The notes under the pieces are model-generated. The model did no database searches, was not told the DNA's origin, and worked only from the letters and a program-made list of their open reading frames with translations. Shown piece by piece: positions 26,135 through 34,191 of a DNA stretch of 51,548 bases; within the stretch, counting starts at the first letter, position 1; each line of letters opens with the position of its first letter. The translations under genes and the position numbers were made by a program. The stretch lies in the NCBI GenBank assembly GCA_002490835.1, contig DKUU01000036.1:41880-93427 (forward strand), in the 5' to 3' direction. Source of the stretch: Lachnospiraceae bacterium UBA7196 (GTDB taxonomy: Bacteria > Bacillota > Clostridia > Lachnospirales > Lachnospiraceae).

Positions 26135-26215
26135 GTTTGCTCCTTCTTCACGCGCCTTCCTGCACTGATCCATTCACGAATCACGATTTTATGGCGGGCA
26201 ATGCGCCGACACAAC

Positions 26216-26325
26216 GGGGCATATCATTTCTGACATGCCCCACCCTGAATGCTTTTATAATCACCGATTTTATGATTCTTTTCCATCAAGTCAAAGTTGA
26301 TAAAATCAGCTGTCAGGCTGATTTT
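26216..26325. repeat. Hairpin cassette related to 41.9 kb element
   Basis: Contains the stem GGGGCAT/ATGCCCC (26216-26222/26235-26241) and, at 26302-26325, AAAATCAGC/GCTGATTTT. The last ~55 bp resemble 41887-41936, with compensating changes in the final stem. The 3' hairpin overlaps the stop codon of the membrane HTH gene and ends in TTTTATC on that gene's strand, so it may also act as a weak terminator. Confidence 0.6.
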
Positions 26326-27046
26326 CTAATTTACAAAGCCCCAGCGCCGCCCCCAGAAAAAAACCGGCACCGCCAAGACGATATAACACGACCACCCTCA
26401 CATAGTGAGTGACCACCCACCCCGGCATTCCCGAGGAAATCGTTGAAGAATCAAAACTCTCCTGTAATTTCCGCATCTGCGACGTCTTCCACCACACATA
26501 CGTCAAATCCACGGCCGTACACAACGCCAGCACTGCAGACACCGTCAAAATAACTGCCGTTATATAATAGCAGATGCGTATTATCCGTATTGTTCGCTGC
26601 GACCTGTTCTTCCAGATACAGATGTCGGCAAACGCCTTCCCCGCCTCTGCTATGCCCCATCCGAGCAGAGTAAGCACGAAGGGCCGCAGTGTATATTGCA
26701 GCAGCCACGCCGGCGCCATTTCAAAATAACGATATCCGTACTCCTGTGCAAACGGCAGGAGAATCCGGATTATCATAAACAGCACGCCCGCTGTCACCAG
26801 CGCCGCCACCGCCCTCTTCTTCTGTCTTTTTTTATTTTCTTTCTTTTTCGGGCCGTAGATCAGATCGTTAATCTCTACTCCCAGCACGCCGGCCAGCTCT
26901 ATTAAAAGCGCAATGTCCGGTTCACTCTTGCCCGTCTCATAATTGCTGATCGTCTGTCTGGTACAATGCAGACGCTCCGCCAGTTCATCCTGCGTCAGAT
27001 TCTTTTCTTTCCTGATCTTCCTGATATGCTTGCCCACCTCTGCCAT
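26306..27046 (-). CDS. Membrane-anchored Xre-family HTH regulator
   Basis: A 246-residue protein with an N-terminal Xre helix-turn-helix (KNLTQDELAERLHCTRQTIS, residues ~15-34; NYETGKSEPDIALL follows), a basic linker (KKKENKKRQKKRA) and about four hydrophobic segments from residue 80 on. The HTH therefore sits under the membrane. Comparable proteins in Firmicutes couple an envelope signal to transcription; the signal here is unknown. The start follows AGGAGG. A 15-nt palindrome at 27120-27134 in its upstream region is a candidate autoregulatory site. Confidence 0.9.
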   Translation of the reverse strand: MAEVGKHIRKIRKEKNLTQDELAERLHCTRQTISNYETGKSEPDIALLIELAGVLGVEINDLIYGPKKKENKKRQKKRAVAALVTAGVLFMIIRILLPFAQEYGYRYFEMAPAWLLQYTLRPFVLTLLGWGIAEAGKAFADICIWKNRSQRTIRIIRICYYITAVILTVSAVLALCTAVDLTYVWWKTSQMRKLQESFDSSTISSGMPGWVVTHYVRVVVLYRLGGAGFFLGAALGLCKLENQPDS

Positions 27047-27119
27047 GCCGGTTCCTCCTGTCAGACTTATTCAAAGTCCGTCTTTCCCTGAACATAGCAG
27101 CTATCGCCGCAAAAGTCAC

Positions 27120-27134
27120 GCAAAGATTCTTTGC
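27120..27134. promoter_or_regulatory. 15-nt palindrome upstream of membrane HTH gene
   Basis: GCAAAGA-T-TCTTTGC is a perfect 7-bp dyad with a one-base centre. It lies ~75 bp upstream of the HTH regulator start, between that gene and the stop codon of the hemerythrin-REC gene, and no T-tract follows, so an operator fits better than a terminator. Confidence 0.5.
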
Positions 27135-27144
27135 GCGCAAATCT

Positions 27145-28485
27145 TTATTTTGCAGGCTCCTTCTTTGCAAAAAGTCCGTCGATAAATTTCTTGATATCCT
27201 CTTCCGGCATCGTCTTTAACAGATACCCTCTGGGCTTTAAGGACATCACCTTTTTCACGCTCTCCGCATCTCCTCTGCCTGTCAGAAAAACAACAGGGAT
27301 ATCTGCGATCTCCTCATCAGATCGAATCATTTCCAGCGTCTGCCTGCCGTCGCAGACCGGCATCTCATAATCAAGAAGAATCAGATCCGGTCTGTGAACC
27401 GTGATACTCTTGATCGCAGCGATACTGGAATTGCTCTCGATCATTTCATATTTATCCCCCAGAAGCCGTATGATATTCTCTCGCATAAAATCGGAATCGT
27501 CTACGATCAGGATCTGTTTCTTTCTGTCTTCTCCGCCCAGATATTTCTTAATCTGACCCATAGCGTTTTGCGCATTGATCGGAGATACGATCTTTCCTCT
27601 ATCCGCAGATGTACTGAGTACGCTGAATGTAAAATATCCGGCTCCCGTGTCAAACAGCATGCTGCAGAAAGGCGGCACTCTCTCAAAGGTTGCCAGAAGC
27701 TGCTCATACGTCAGCAGAGATTCCCCTTCCATCTCAAACGCCTCCAGATGCGGGAAACACTCTTTAATCTTCTCAATCATCTGTCTGGCGATATAACGTG
27801 TGATGTTAATCACCATATCGTCAACTTTTAAGTATTGTGCATCCATCAGATCGCTGACGATCTTCAGAAGGAGCTCTTCCTCGATGCCCCAAATGATCTC
27901 CCAGCGCTCTTTTTTATTGCCGCGATAGACAAAACGATAACAGAAAGTTTTGCCGATTGACTCTCCGCTATACTGCCTGCTGATAGCCTTTGCTTTTAAC
28001 TGGAACATATCATTGTTCAACTGGACGATCGTCTGCTCCAGCGCATCGATTTCCTGCTCCGGCGGAATATTCGTCCACTGGCTCATTCTCTTTCCGGCTA
28101 TGGCCAAATCTTCCGTCTGGGTGTGCGCTAACAGCCATCCTATGCTGACCCCCAGAAAATGGCGCATAGCCTCTTCCGAATATTCTGTGTCCTCCAGTTC
28201 CTGCTCCAGAGAGGGAAGCGTATTTTCCTGAAAATCGTCATGCAGCCGCTTATGTACTTCATAATCAGGGTAATCGATGGAGCGCATATAGTCTTCCTCG
28301 TGCTGGAAATGCTCCGTCACATGGTTTTTCAAATACTTAACGCCCTCACGGCATACCCACTCTTTTTTCTCCTCTTCTTCTCCGAGGACCAGCAGCTTAT
28401 TGATCGTCGCAAACAGCTGCTTGTGCTGTTTATCAATTGATTCTACGCCAATTTCGTACCTTCTGTTCCAGGGAATCGCCTTCAC
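27145..28485 (-). CDS. Hemerythrin-CheX-like-response regulator fusion
   Basis: A 446-residue protein with three parts. Residues ~1-130 form a bacteriohemerythrin (di-iron ligands from QHKQLF, NHVTEHFQHEEDYM and HKRLHDDF), which binds O2. Residues ~170-300 resemble a CheX/CheC-type phosphatase domain (VSDLMDAQYLKVDDMVIN), but the usual ExxN pair appears as MVIN, so the catalytic Glu may be missing. Residues ~320-440 form a receiver domain (ILIVDDSDFMRENI, phospho-Asp in LILLDYEMPVCDG). The start is GTG behind AAAGGAGG; a strong promoter lies at 28572-28600. It may link oxygen sensing to the chemotaxis phosphorelay (inference). Confidence 0.88.
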   Translation of the reverse strand: MKAIPWNRRYEIGVESIDKQHKQLFATINKLLVLGEEEEKKEWVCREGVKYLKNHVTEHFQHEEDYMRSIDYPDYEVHKRLHDDFQENTLPSLEQELEDTEYSEEAMRHFLGVSIGWLLAHTQTEDLAIAGKRMSQWTNIPPEQEIDALEQTIVQLNNDMFQLKAKAISRQYSGESIGKTFCYRFVYRGNKKERWEIIWGIEEELLLKIVSDLMDAQYLKVDDMVINITRYIARQMIEKIKECFPHLEAFEMEGESLLTYEQLLATFERVPPFCSMLFDTGAGYFTFSVLSTSADRGKIVSPINAQNAMGQIKKYLGGEDRKKQILIVDDSDFMRENIIRLLGDKYEMIESNSSIAAIKSITVHRPDLILLDYEMPVCDGRQTLEMIRSDEEIADIPVVFLTGRGDAESVKKVMSLKPRGYLLKTMPEEDIKKFIDGLFAKKEPAK

Positions 28486-28571
28486 GTTATCCTCCTTTGC
28501 GCAAACGCCACTTCCGATCTATTTTTCTATCTGACTGACCACACAAATAGCAAATGATACCATTAAAGTAC

Positions 28572-28600
28572 ATTGTACACCAAGTTGGGCATCAGTGCAA
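28572..28600 (-). promoter_or_regulatory. Promoter of hemerythrin-REC gene
   Basis: Minus-strand TTGCAC (28595-28600) and TACAAT (28572-28577) are separated by 17 nt, ~75 nt upstream of the AAAGGAGG ribosome binding site. The remaining gap to prfA (28601-28678) shows no clear terminator. Confidence 0.65.
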
Positions 28601-28678
28601 ACATTTCTCCGCCCTGATTTTACACGTCATAGTCATAAGCTTTCTCAATTACCGCCTGCATCTACGAAAATCAGGCTT

Positions 28679-29755
28679 TCAGCTTTCACCCATCTTCACC
28701 AGTTTCGCGGCCTGATCGGCGGCGATACAGGCGTCGAGTATCTCCTGAATATCTCCGTTCATTACCTTATCAAGCTTGTAGATAGTCAGATTGATGCGGT
28801 GATCGGTGACGCGCCCCTGCGGAAAATTATAAGTTCTGATCTTTTCCGAACGATCACCCGTACCGATCTGGCTCCGGCGAAGCTCCGCCTCCGCGTCATG
28901 CCGCTGCTGCTGCTCAATATCGTAAAGCTTTGCTTTGAGCAGCGCGAAAGCCTTGGCCTTATTCTGGATCTGTGATTTTTCGGTCTGGCTGTATACCACG
29001 ATCCCCGTGGGATAGTGCGTCAGACGTACTGCGGAATCCGTGGTATTCACGCACTGACCCCCGTTTCCGGAAGCCCGCATTACGTCTATCCGTATATCTT
29101 TATCTTCAATTACAATATCAATATCGTCATCCACCTCCGGCATCACCGCCACGCTGATGGTGGAAGTGTGGATACGCCCGCCGCTCTCCGTCTCCGGCAC
29201 GCGTTGTACGCGGTGTACGCCGCTCTCATACTTAAGGACAGAATACGCGCCCTGCCCCGTCACCATGAAAGTCACGCTCTTCATGCCGCCGATGCCGATC
29301 TCTTCCACTTCCATGGTCTCTACCTTCCAGCGCCGCCCTTCCGCGTAGTGCACATACATACGGTAAATCTCAGCCGCAAAGAGAGCCGCCTCGTCTCCTC
29401 CTGCCCCCGCGCGAATCTCCACGATCACGTTCTTGTCGTCGTTGGGGTCCTTGGGTAAAAGAAGGATCTTCAGCTCGTGTTCCAATTCCTCCACGCGCTT
29501 CTTGGCCTCCGCCAGCTCCTCCTTGAGCATCTCCCGCATATCCTCGTCGGTTTCCTCATCCAGCATCGCCAGACTGTCCTCGATGTCCTGATTGCTCTTC
29601 TTATACTCTTTATAGGCATTGACTATCGGAGTCAAATCACTCTGTTCCCGCATCAATGCCCGAAAACGCTCCTGATTGTCCGCCACATTCGGCTCGCTCA
29701 GTTCATTCATGATCTCCTCAAACTTACGGAGTAAATCTTCTAATTTGTCGAACAT
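28679..29755 (-). CDS. prfA: Peptide chain release factor 1
   Basis: A 358-residue class I release factor that hydrolyses peptidyl-tRNA at UAA and UAG stop codons. The GGQ motif is in ASGNGGQCVNTTDSA, and the anticodon-like recognition region lies upstream of it (domain 2, with PETESGGRIHTSTISVAV). Its C-terminal domain is complete and the length is normal. It follows prmC, which methylates the GGQ glutamine. Both sit in the conserved rho-rpmE-DUF1385-prmC-prfA order of Clostridia. Confidence 0.98.
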   Translation of the reverse strand: MFDKLEDLLRKFEEIMNELSEPNVADNQERFRALMREQSDLTPIVNAYKEYKKSNQDIEDSLAMLDEETDEDMREMLKEELAEAKKRVEELEHELKILLLPKDPNDDKNVIVEIRAGAGGDEAALFAAEIYRMYVHYAEGRRWKVETMEVEEIGIGGMKSVTFMVTGQGAYSVLKYESGVHRVQRVPETESGGRIHTSTISVAVMPEVDDDIDIVIEDKDIRIDVMRASGNGGQCVNTTDSAVRLTHYPTGIVVYSQTEKSQIQNKAKAFALLKAKLYDIEQQQRHDAEAELRRSQIGTGDRSEKIRTYNFPQGRVTDHRINLTIYKLDKVMNGDIQEILDACIAADQAAKLVKMGES

Positions 29756-29798
29756 ATTATTCTGACCTTTCTATCTATTACTTTGTTAATTGCGAAAC

Positions 29799-30704
29799 TC
29801 ATCTATACACTCCATATACCACCCGGTCAAGTCCCGCAAAATCCTTCACCACCTGAACCCCGCAAAATCCCGCTTCCTCCATCAGCTTCCGCACAGCACC
29901 GGCCTGCCCGCAGCCAATCTCAAAAAACAGCATCCCGCCGCCGTTTAGATAAGCGCCGGCCTGCGCCGTAATCTTTCTGTAAAAGGTAAGACCGTCCGCT
30001 CCGCCGTCCAGCGCCATCAGCGGTTCATGCTCCCGCACCTCCGGCATCAGCGTGGAAATAACACCTGTTTCGATATAAGGCGGATTAGACACGATCATGT
30101 CAAACAACTCTCTGCCGTCTGCCGCAGCCTTCTCATCTGTCTCATTCTCCGCCACGGACGTCAGCGCCTCGAACAGGTCTCCCACCAGAAACTGTGCCTT
30201 CATATCCGGCCTCTCGTTCCGCAGCCTCTCATAATTTTCCTTTGCCACGGCCAGCGCCCGCGCTGATAAATCCGTCCCCACGCCCTCGCAGTCATTAGAA
30301 TACTGCAGAAGACTTAAAAGGATACAGCCCGAACCGGTACACAGATCCAAGATCCGCATCCCGTCATGCAGATGCTTCATCGCTTCCTCCACCAGTATCT
30401 CCGTATCCTGCCGCGGCACCAACACATCTTTATTGACCAAAAAAGTCAATCCCATAAAATCCTGTTCGTCTGTCAAATGCTGCAGCGGCACATGCGCCGC
30501 CCGCCTGCCGATCAAATCGCGGTATCGCTCGCATTCCTCCACTGTTACTTCCCTGTCTCCATGCGCCAGCAGCGTATTCCTGTCTGTCCCGCAGACATAT
30601 TCCAGCAAGAGCCTCGCGTCCAATTCTGCCTCGTCTATTCCCGCCTCTTTAAGCCGTACCACTCCTTCTTTATATAATACGCCATATGTCGGATTTTCGC
30701 TCAT
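29799..30704 (-). CDS. prmC: Release factor glutamine N5-methyltransferase
   Basis: A ~301-residue SAM-dependent methyltransferase that modifies the Gln of the GGQ motif in release factors. Motif I is ILDLCTGSGCILLSL and the catalytic NPPY is in MIVSNPPYIETG. The N-terminal helical domain contacts the release factor. ATG at 30704 is preceded by AGGAG; an in-frame GTG at 30716 is an alternative start. It begins near the DUF1385 stop (30713), so the genes are tightly packed in one operon with prfA. Confidence 0.96.
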   Translation of the reverse strand: MSENPTYGVLYKEGVVRLKEAGIDEAELDARLLLEYVCGTDRNTLLAHGDREVTVEECERYRDLIGRRAAHVPLQHLTDEQDFMGLTFLVNKDVLVPRQDTEILVEEAMKHLHDGMRILDLCTGSGCILLSLLQYSNDCEGVGTDLSARALAVAKENYERLRNERPDMKAQFLVGDLFEALTSVAENETDEKAAADGRELFDMIVSNPPYIETGVISTLMPEVREHEPLMALDGGADGLTFYRKITAQAGAYLNGGGMLFFEIGCGQAGAVRKLMEEAGFCGVQVVKDFAGLDRVVYGVYR

Positions 30705-30712
30705 CCACTCCT

Positions 30713-31684
30713 TCACTCCTGCATCCAGCTCTCATCCACCTCGTACCCGAACGTCTCCTTAATATATCCCTTCCAGTCGAAGACAGCCTCGATCGCCGCG
30801 ATCGCCACCTCCACCATGCTCTCGTCCGGCTCTCTGGTGGTCAGTCTCTGCAGCCACATGCCCGGCGCGGAAATAATGCGCACCAGAATGTTATTGCTCT
30901 TTCCCGCAAGGCGGATGATTTCGTAGGAAATCCCCGCGATCACCGGAATCAGCGCGATCCGCACCAATACCCGCAGGGCCGGATGCTCCACGCGGATAAA
31001 GAAAAACAAAATCACACTGACAAACATCACAAACAGCAGAAAACTCGTACCGCAGCGCCTGTGCTGTTTCGAACAGCGCATGACCTCCTTCACCGTGAGG
31101 GGGGCCCCTTTTTCAATACAATTAATACACTTATGCTCCGCGCCGTGATAACAGTAAACCCGTCTGATATCCTTCATCAGCGAGATCGCCAGCACATAGC
31201 CCACAAAGATCAGGATCCGCAGCGCGCCTTCGATGATCGCCATGAAGGAGGCGCTTCTGATATATTCCTCAAAGCGGGACGTGATAAAGTAAGGCAACAC
31301 CATAAAAATACCGATGGCAATCACCAAAGAGAGTACCATGACAACGGCGCTGAACACCTTTTCCGCCTTATCCTTGAAAATCTTGTTAAACGCCTTGTCC
31401 GCCAGCGTCTCCTTCGCTTCCTCGTCCTCGTAAAAAGAAGCTGAAAAATTCAGACACCGCATGCCTAAGACCAGCGAGTCAATAAACTGAAATACCCCGC
31501 GGATAAAAGGGATTTCCATCAGTTTACTGCCGTGAAGAATGCCGTTATAATGCTCGACCTCCACTTCGATCTCTCCGTCCGGCTTCCTGACCGCCACCGC
31601 GTACTGTTCCTTATTCTTCATCATAATACCTTCCAGAACTGCCTGACCGCCGATTCCGGAGTATTTCTGTATCTTTTTCGCCAT
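30713..31684 (-). CDS. DUF1385 family membrane protein
   Basis: A 323-residue protein of the DUF1385 (YqhQ-like) family with about four to five hydrophobic segments, the first around residues 109-133. It contains the family-typical GGQAVLEGIMMKN near the N-terminus and YCYHGAEHKCINC in the middle, with a CRS-like CSKQHRRCGTSFL segment. Function unknown. The gene is constantly found between rpmE and prmC in Clostridia, as here, and the first gap to rpmE holds a terminator, so it may need readthrough or its own promoter. Confidence 0.94.
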   Translation of the reverse strand: MAKKIQKYSGIGGQAVLEGIMMKNKEQYAVAVRKPDGEIEVEVEHYNGILHGSKLMEIPFIRGVFQFIDSLVLGMRCLNFSASFYEDEEAKETLADKAFNKIFKDKAEKVFSAVVMVLSLVIAIGIFMVLPYFITSRFEEYIRSASFMAIIEGALRILIFVGYVLAISLMKDIRRVYCYHGAEHKCINCIEKGAPLTVKEVMRCSKQHRRCGTSFLLFVMFVSVILFFFIRVEHPALRVLVRIALIPVIAGISYEIIRLAGKSNNILVRIISAPGMWLQRLTTREPDESMVEVAIAAIEAVFDWKGYIKETFGYEVDESWMQE

Positions 31685-31705
31685 AGTCGTCTTCCTTATA
31701 ACCTA

Positions 31706-31734
31706 GAAAAGGTTGAGATAAACTCAACCTTTTT
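31706..31734 (-). terminator. Rho-independent terminator after rpmE
   Basis: An 11-bp stem AAAAGGTTGAG/CTCAACCTTTT with a 5-nt loop (31718-31722) lies just downstream of the rpmE stop. On the minus strand it is followed by a short T-rich stretch. The A/T arms make it roughly symmetrical, so it could also stop transcription in the other direction. Confidence 0.75.
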
Positions 31735-31758
31735 CGTAAACTGCCTTTTATGATCTGC

Positions 31759-31965
31759 CTATTTGCTTTCCACACCGTATTTCCGATTGAACTTATCAAT
31801 ACGGCCGCGAGCCTGTGCCGTCTTCTGCTGTCCCGTATAGAACGAATGGCACTTGGAACAAACCTCCACATGGATTTCGGGCTTAGTGGAACCGGTCACA
31901 AAAGTGTTGCCGCAGTTGCATGTCACCGTCGCCTGATAATATTCAGGATGGATTCCTTCTCTCAT
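31759..31965 (-). CDS. rpmE: 50S ribosomal protein L31
   Basis: A 68-residue zinc-binding L31. The cysteines at residues 16, 18, 36 and 39 (TCNCGNTF and VCSKCHSFYTG) form the C+ zinc site, followed by the conserved YTGQQK and a basic tail with GRIDKFNRKYG. It starts HPEYY as usual. The C+ form is the zinc-replete paralogue in many Firmicutes. A 17-bp-spaced promoter and a leader hairpin precede it, and a terminator follows. Confidence 0.97.
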   Translation of the reverse strand: MREGIHPEYYQATVTCNCGNTFVTGSTKPEIHVEVCSKCHSFYTGQQKTAQARGRIDKFNRKYGVESK

Positions 31966-31995
31966 CGCTTCTTAACTCCTTTCTCAGCCTGCGAA

Positions 31996-32014
31996 TTTAC
32001 GCCCTGCGCGTAAA
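31996..32014 (-). promoter_or_regulatory. Leader hairpin upstream of rpmE
   Basis: TTTACGC and GCGTAAA (31996-32002 and 32008-32014) form a 7-bp stem with a 5-nt loop in the transcribed leader of rpmE. Autoregulatory L31 leader structures exist in Firmicutes, and this position fits; the identity is not proven by sequence reading. Confidence 0.45.
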
Positions 32015-32055
32015 CCTGCCGTTGAAAGTATCCTTTACAATCACACAGCTTTTAC

Positions 32056-32084
32056 ATTTTAGCATAGGATATTCAGGGATGCAA
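32056..32084 (-). promoter_or_regulatory. Promoter of rpmE
   Basis: Minus-strand TTGCAT (32079-32084) and TAAAAT (32056-32061) are separated by 17 nt, ~90 nt upstream of the rpmE start. It lies just after the rho stop codon, so rpmE is not dependent on rho transcription. Confidence 0.7.
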
Positions 32085-32091
32085 GCCTTTT

Positions 32092-33444
32092 TTAGATGAA
32101 TTTCATCTTTTTGACCATATTCACAAATTCCTGATTGTTTCTGGTCTTGGCAAACATATCAACCACCCGTTCTACCGCCTCATCCGCCTTCATGCCGTTG
32201 AACGCCTTGCGGATCACATTGATCGCCTCCAGCTCATCGGGATTCAAGAGCAGATCCTCTCTTCTGGTACTGGATTTCGGGATATCAATAGCCGGGAACA
32301 CTCTCTTTTCGGAAAGTTTTCTGTCAAGCACCATCTCCATATTACCGGTGCCCTTAAATTCCTCGTAAATCACATCATCCATCTTACTGCCCGTCTCCAC
32401 AAGCGCTGTCGCCAGAATGGTCAGACTGCCGCCCTCTCTCATATTGCGGGCCGCGCCGAAAAACCGCTTTGGCATATGTAACGCCGCAGGGTCAAGACCG
32501 CCCGAAAGCGTACGCCCGCTGGGAGGAACAACCAGATTGTATGCCCTCGTCAGACGGGTAATGCTGTCCAAAAGGATTACCACGTCCTTTTTGTGCTCCA
32601 CCAGACGCTTCGCGCGCTCGATCACCATTTCCGATACGCGCTTATGGTGCTCCGGCAGTTCGTCAAAGGTGGAATAAATCACTTCAACATTCGGCCCTTC
32701 AATGGCCTCCTTGATATCCGTCACTTCCTCCGGGCGTTCGTCGATCAGCAGAATGATCAAATGCGAATCCGGCGCAGTTCTGGTAATGGATTTTGCCACT
32801 TCCTTTAAGAGAGTGGTCTTACCGGCCTTCGGCGGCGACACGATCATACCTCTCTGGCCTTTGCCCACGGGACTCATCAGATCCATGATCCGCATGGCAA
32901 CCGTACAGCCCGGCGTTTCTAATTTCAAACGCTCATCGGGGAATATCGGCGTCATATTCTCGAAATTGACCCGACGCATCGCCACCTCCGGCGGATAGCC
33001 GTTGATGGATTTCACATAGAGAAGCGCGCTGAATTTTTCGTTCTGTGTCTTGATTCTGGTATTGCCCTCTAAAATATCACCTGTTTTTAAGCCGAAACGG
33101 CGAATCTGGCTGGGCGCCACATAGACGTCATTTTCACCGGGCAGGTAGTTTTCACATCTGATAAATCCAAAGCCGTCCGCCATCACTTCCAAGATACCGC
33201 TGGCCGTGATGCCGCTGTCGAGCTCTGCAGGGAACTTCTCCTCCTCCCCGGACTTTGCGGGCGCCCCTGCGGGAACCACTGATTTAACAGCCACTTCCTT
33301 GCCCGCCGCCTTGTCCTTCTCGTCCTCTTTTAACATCGCCTCAACGACTTCCGCCTTCTTCATGGTCGAAGTGCCTTTGATGCCTCTCGCCTTTGCGATT
33401 TCCTTTAAATCCGCAAGCGCAAGCGATTCATATTTTTCTCTCAT
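32092..33444 (-). CDS. rho: Transcription termination factor Rho
   Basis: A 450-residue hexameric RNA helicase that ends transcription at rho-dependent sites. It has an N-terminal SAP-like segment (LADLKEIAKARGIKG), a ~60-residue acidic/Ala insertion, the RNA-binding cold-shock domain (GILEVMADGFGFIRCENY), Walker A (VSPPKAGKTTLLKEV), Walker B (HLIILLIDERPEEV) and the secondary RNA-binding Q/R loops. Length is normal. The minus-strand TATAAT at 33537-33542 is the likely promoter. It opens the conserved translation/termination gene block. Confidence 0.98.
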   Translation of the reverse strand: MREKYESLALADLKEIAKARGIKGTSTMKKAEVVEAMLKEDEKDKAAGKEVAVKSVVPAGAPAKSGEEEKFPAELDSGITASGILEVMADGFGFIRCENYLPGENDVYVAPSQIRRFGLKTGDILEGNTRIKTQNEKFSALLYVKSINGYPPEVAMRRVNFENMTPIFPDERLKLETPGCTVAMRIMDLMSPVGKGQRGMIVSPPKAGKTTLLKEVAKSITRTAPDSHLIILLIDERPEEVTDIKEAIEGPNVEVIYSTFDELPEHHKRVSEMVIERAKRLVEHKKDVVILLDSITRLTRAYNLVVPPSGRTLSGGLDPAALHMPKRFFGAARNMREGGSLTILATALVETGSKMDDVIYEEFKGTGNMEMVLDRKLSEKRVFPAIDIPKSSTRREDLLLNPDELEAINVIRKAFNGMKADEAVERVVDMFAKTRNNQEFVNMVKKMKFI

Positions 33445-33536
33445 AAATTCCTCCTGTAATAGTTAACACACTCTTTCGTCTGGGGATTTCCTGCCTGATC
33501 CGACTTAGAAATATGAGTTTTTCGTTCGTGATTGTT

Positions 33537-33542
33537 ATTATA
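33537..33542 (-). promoter_or_regulatory. Consensus -10 box upstream of rho
   Basis: A perfect TATAAT on the minus strand, ~95 nt before the rho start codon. The -35 region (TTTCTA at 17-18 nt) is weak. The divergent ECF sigma-factor promoter lies just to its right at 33588-33611. Confidence 0.5.
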
Positions 33543-33587
33543 CACCATCTTTTTCAAAATAGAAAGCCCTTTTTTCACTTTCTTTTC

Positions 33588-33611
33588 AACACTTTGTGCT
33601 TTATATTCGTC
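33588..33611 (+). promoter_or_regulatory. ECF-type promoter of the sigma factor gene
   Basis: AAC (33588-33590, in TTCAAC) and CGTC (33608-33611) are separated by 17 nt, the pattern of ECF-sigma promoters (TGAAAC-N16/17-CGTC). It lies ~50 nt upstream of the GTG start of an ECF sigma factor, so autoregulation is likely. Confidence 0.6.
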
Positions 33612-33658
33612 TTATAGGTGAAAGGCAGAAGAAACGGAACACAGATTGTGAGGTTAAC

Positions 33659-34126
33659 GTGGAGGCCAAGACGATAGAAAGGGTATATCAAAAATATCAT
33701 CAGGAGCTTGTCGGATGGTGTGTCGGCATGACGGGAAATCCGGTTACAGCTGAGGAACTGGTTCAGGAAGCATTTTTGCGCGCAATGCTGCATGAAGAAT
33801 CGTTCTATGCACTGAAAGAACCCCAGCAGAGAGCCTGGCTGTACCGCACCATAAAAAACAGCTATGTTGACAGGATCCGCCGCGCACGCTATGAAACAGT
33901 CGTGGAAAAGTTTCCGCAGATGCAGAAAGAACAGGAAGAAATGAAGGTGACAGAGTGGAAAAGTCTGCTCGAATCGCTGCCCGACAGAGAAGGTCTGATT
34001 TTTGCGCTGCGCTATTTGGATGGCTGCAATTCCAGACAGATCGGGGAACTGTTACAGATACCGCCGGGAACGGTGCGCTCAAAACTTTCTTCTGCCAGAA
34101 AGCATTTAAGGGACGCCCTGCAATAA
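33659..34126 (+). CDS. ECF-type RNA polymerase sigma factor
   Basis: A 155-residue sigma-70 family protein with region 2 (YHQELVGWCVGMTGNP, ELVQEAFLRAM) and region 4 (LPDREGLIFALRYLDGC and the HTH RQIGELLQIPPGTVRSKLSS). Start is GTG at 33659 behind GAGGT; a GTG at 33596 lies inside the predicted promoter. The gene has its own ECF promoter and is followed 66 bp on by an unknown 341-residue protein. No zinc-type anti-sigma factor is adjacent. Targets unknown. Confidence 0.9.
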   Translation: MEAKTIERVYQKYHQELVGWCVGMTGNPVTAEELVQEAFLRAMLHEESFYALKEPQQRAWLYRTIKNSYVDRIRRARYETVVEKFPQMQKEQEEMKVTEWKSLLESLPDREGLIFALRYLDGCNSRQIGELLQIPPGTVRSKLSSARKHLRDALQ

Positions 34127-34191
34127 ATCTACGGGTGCGATTGAGAACATATTTTTAGTTGTGTAAACCCATTGTCTAAAGGAGGAAAAAT

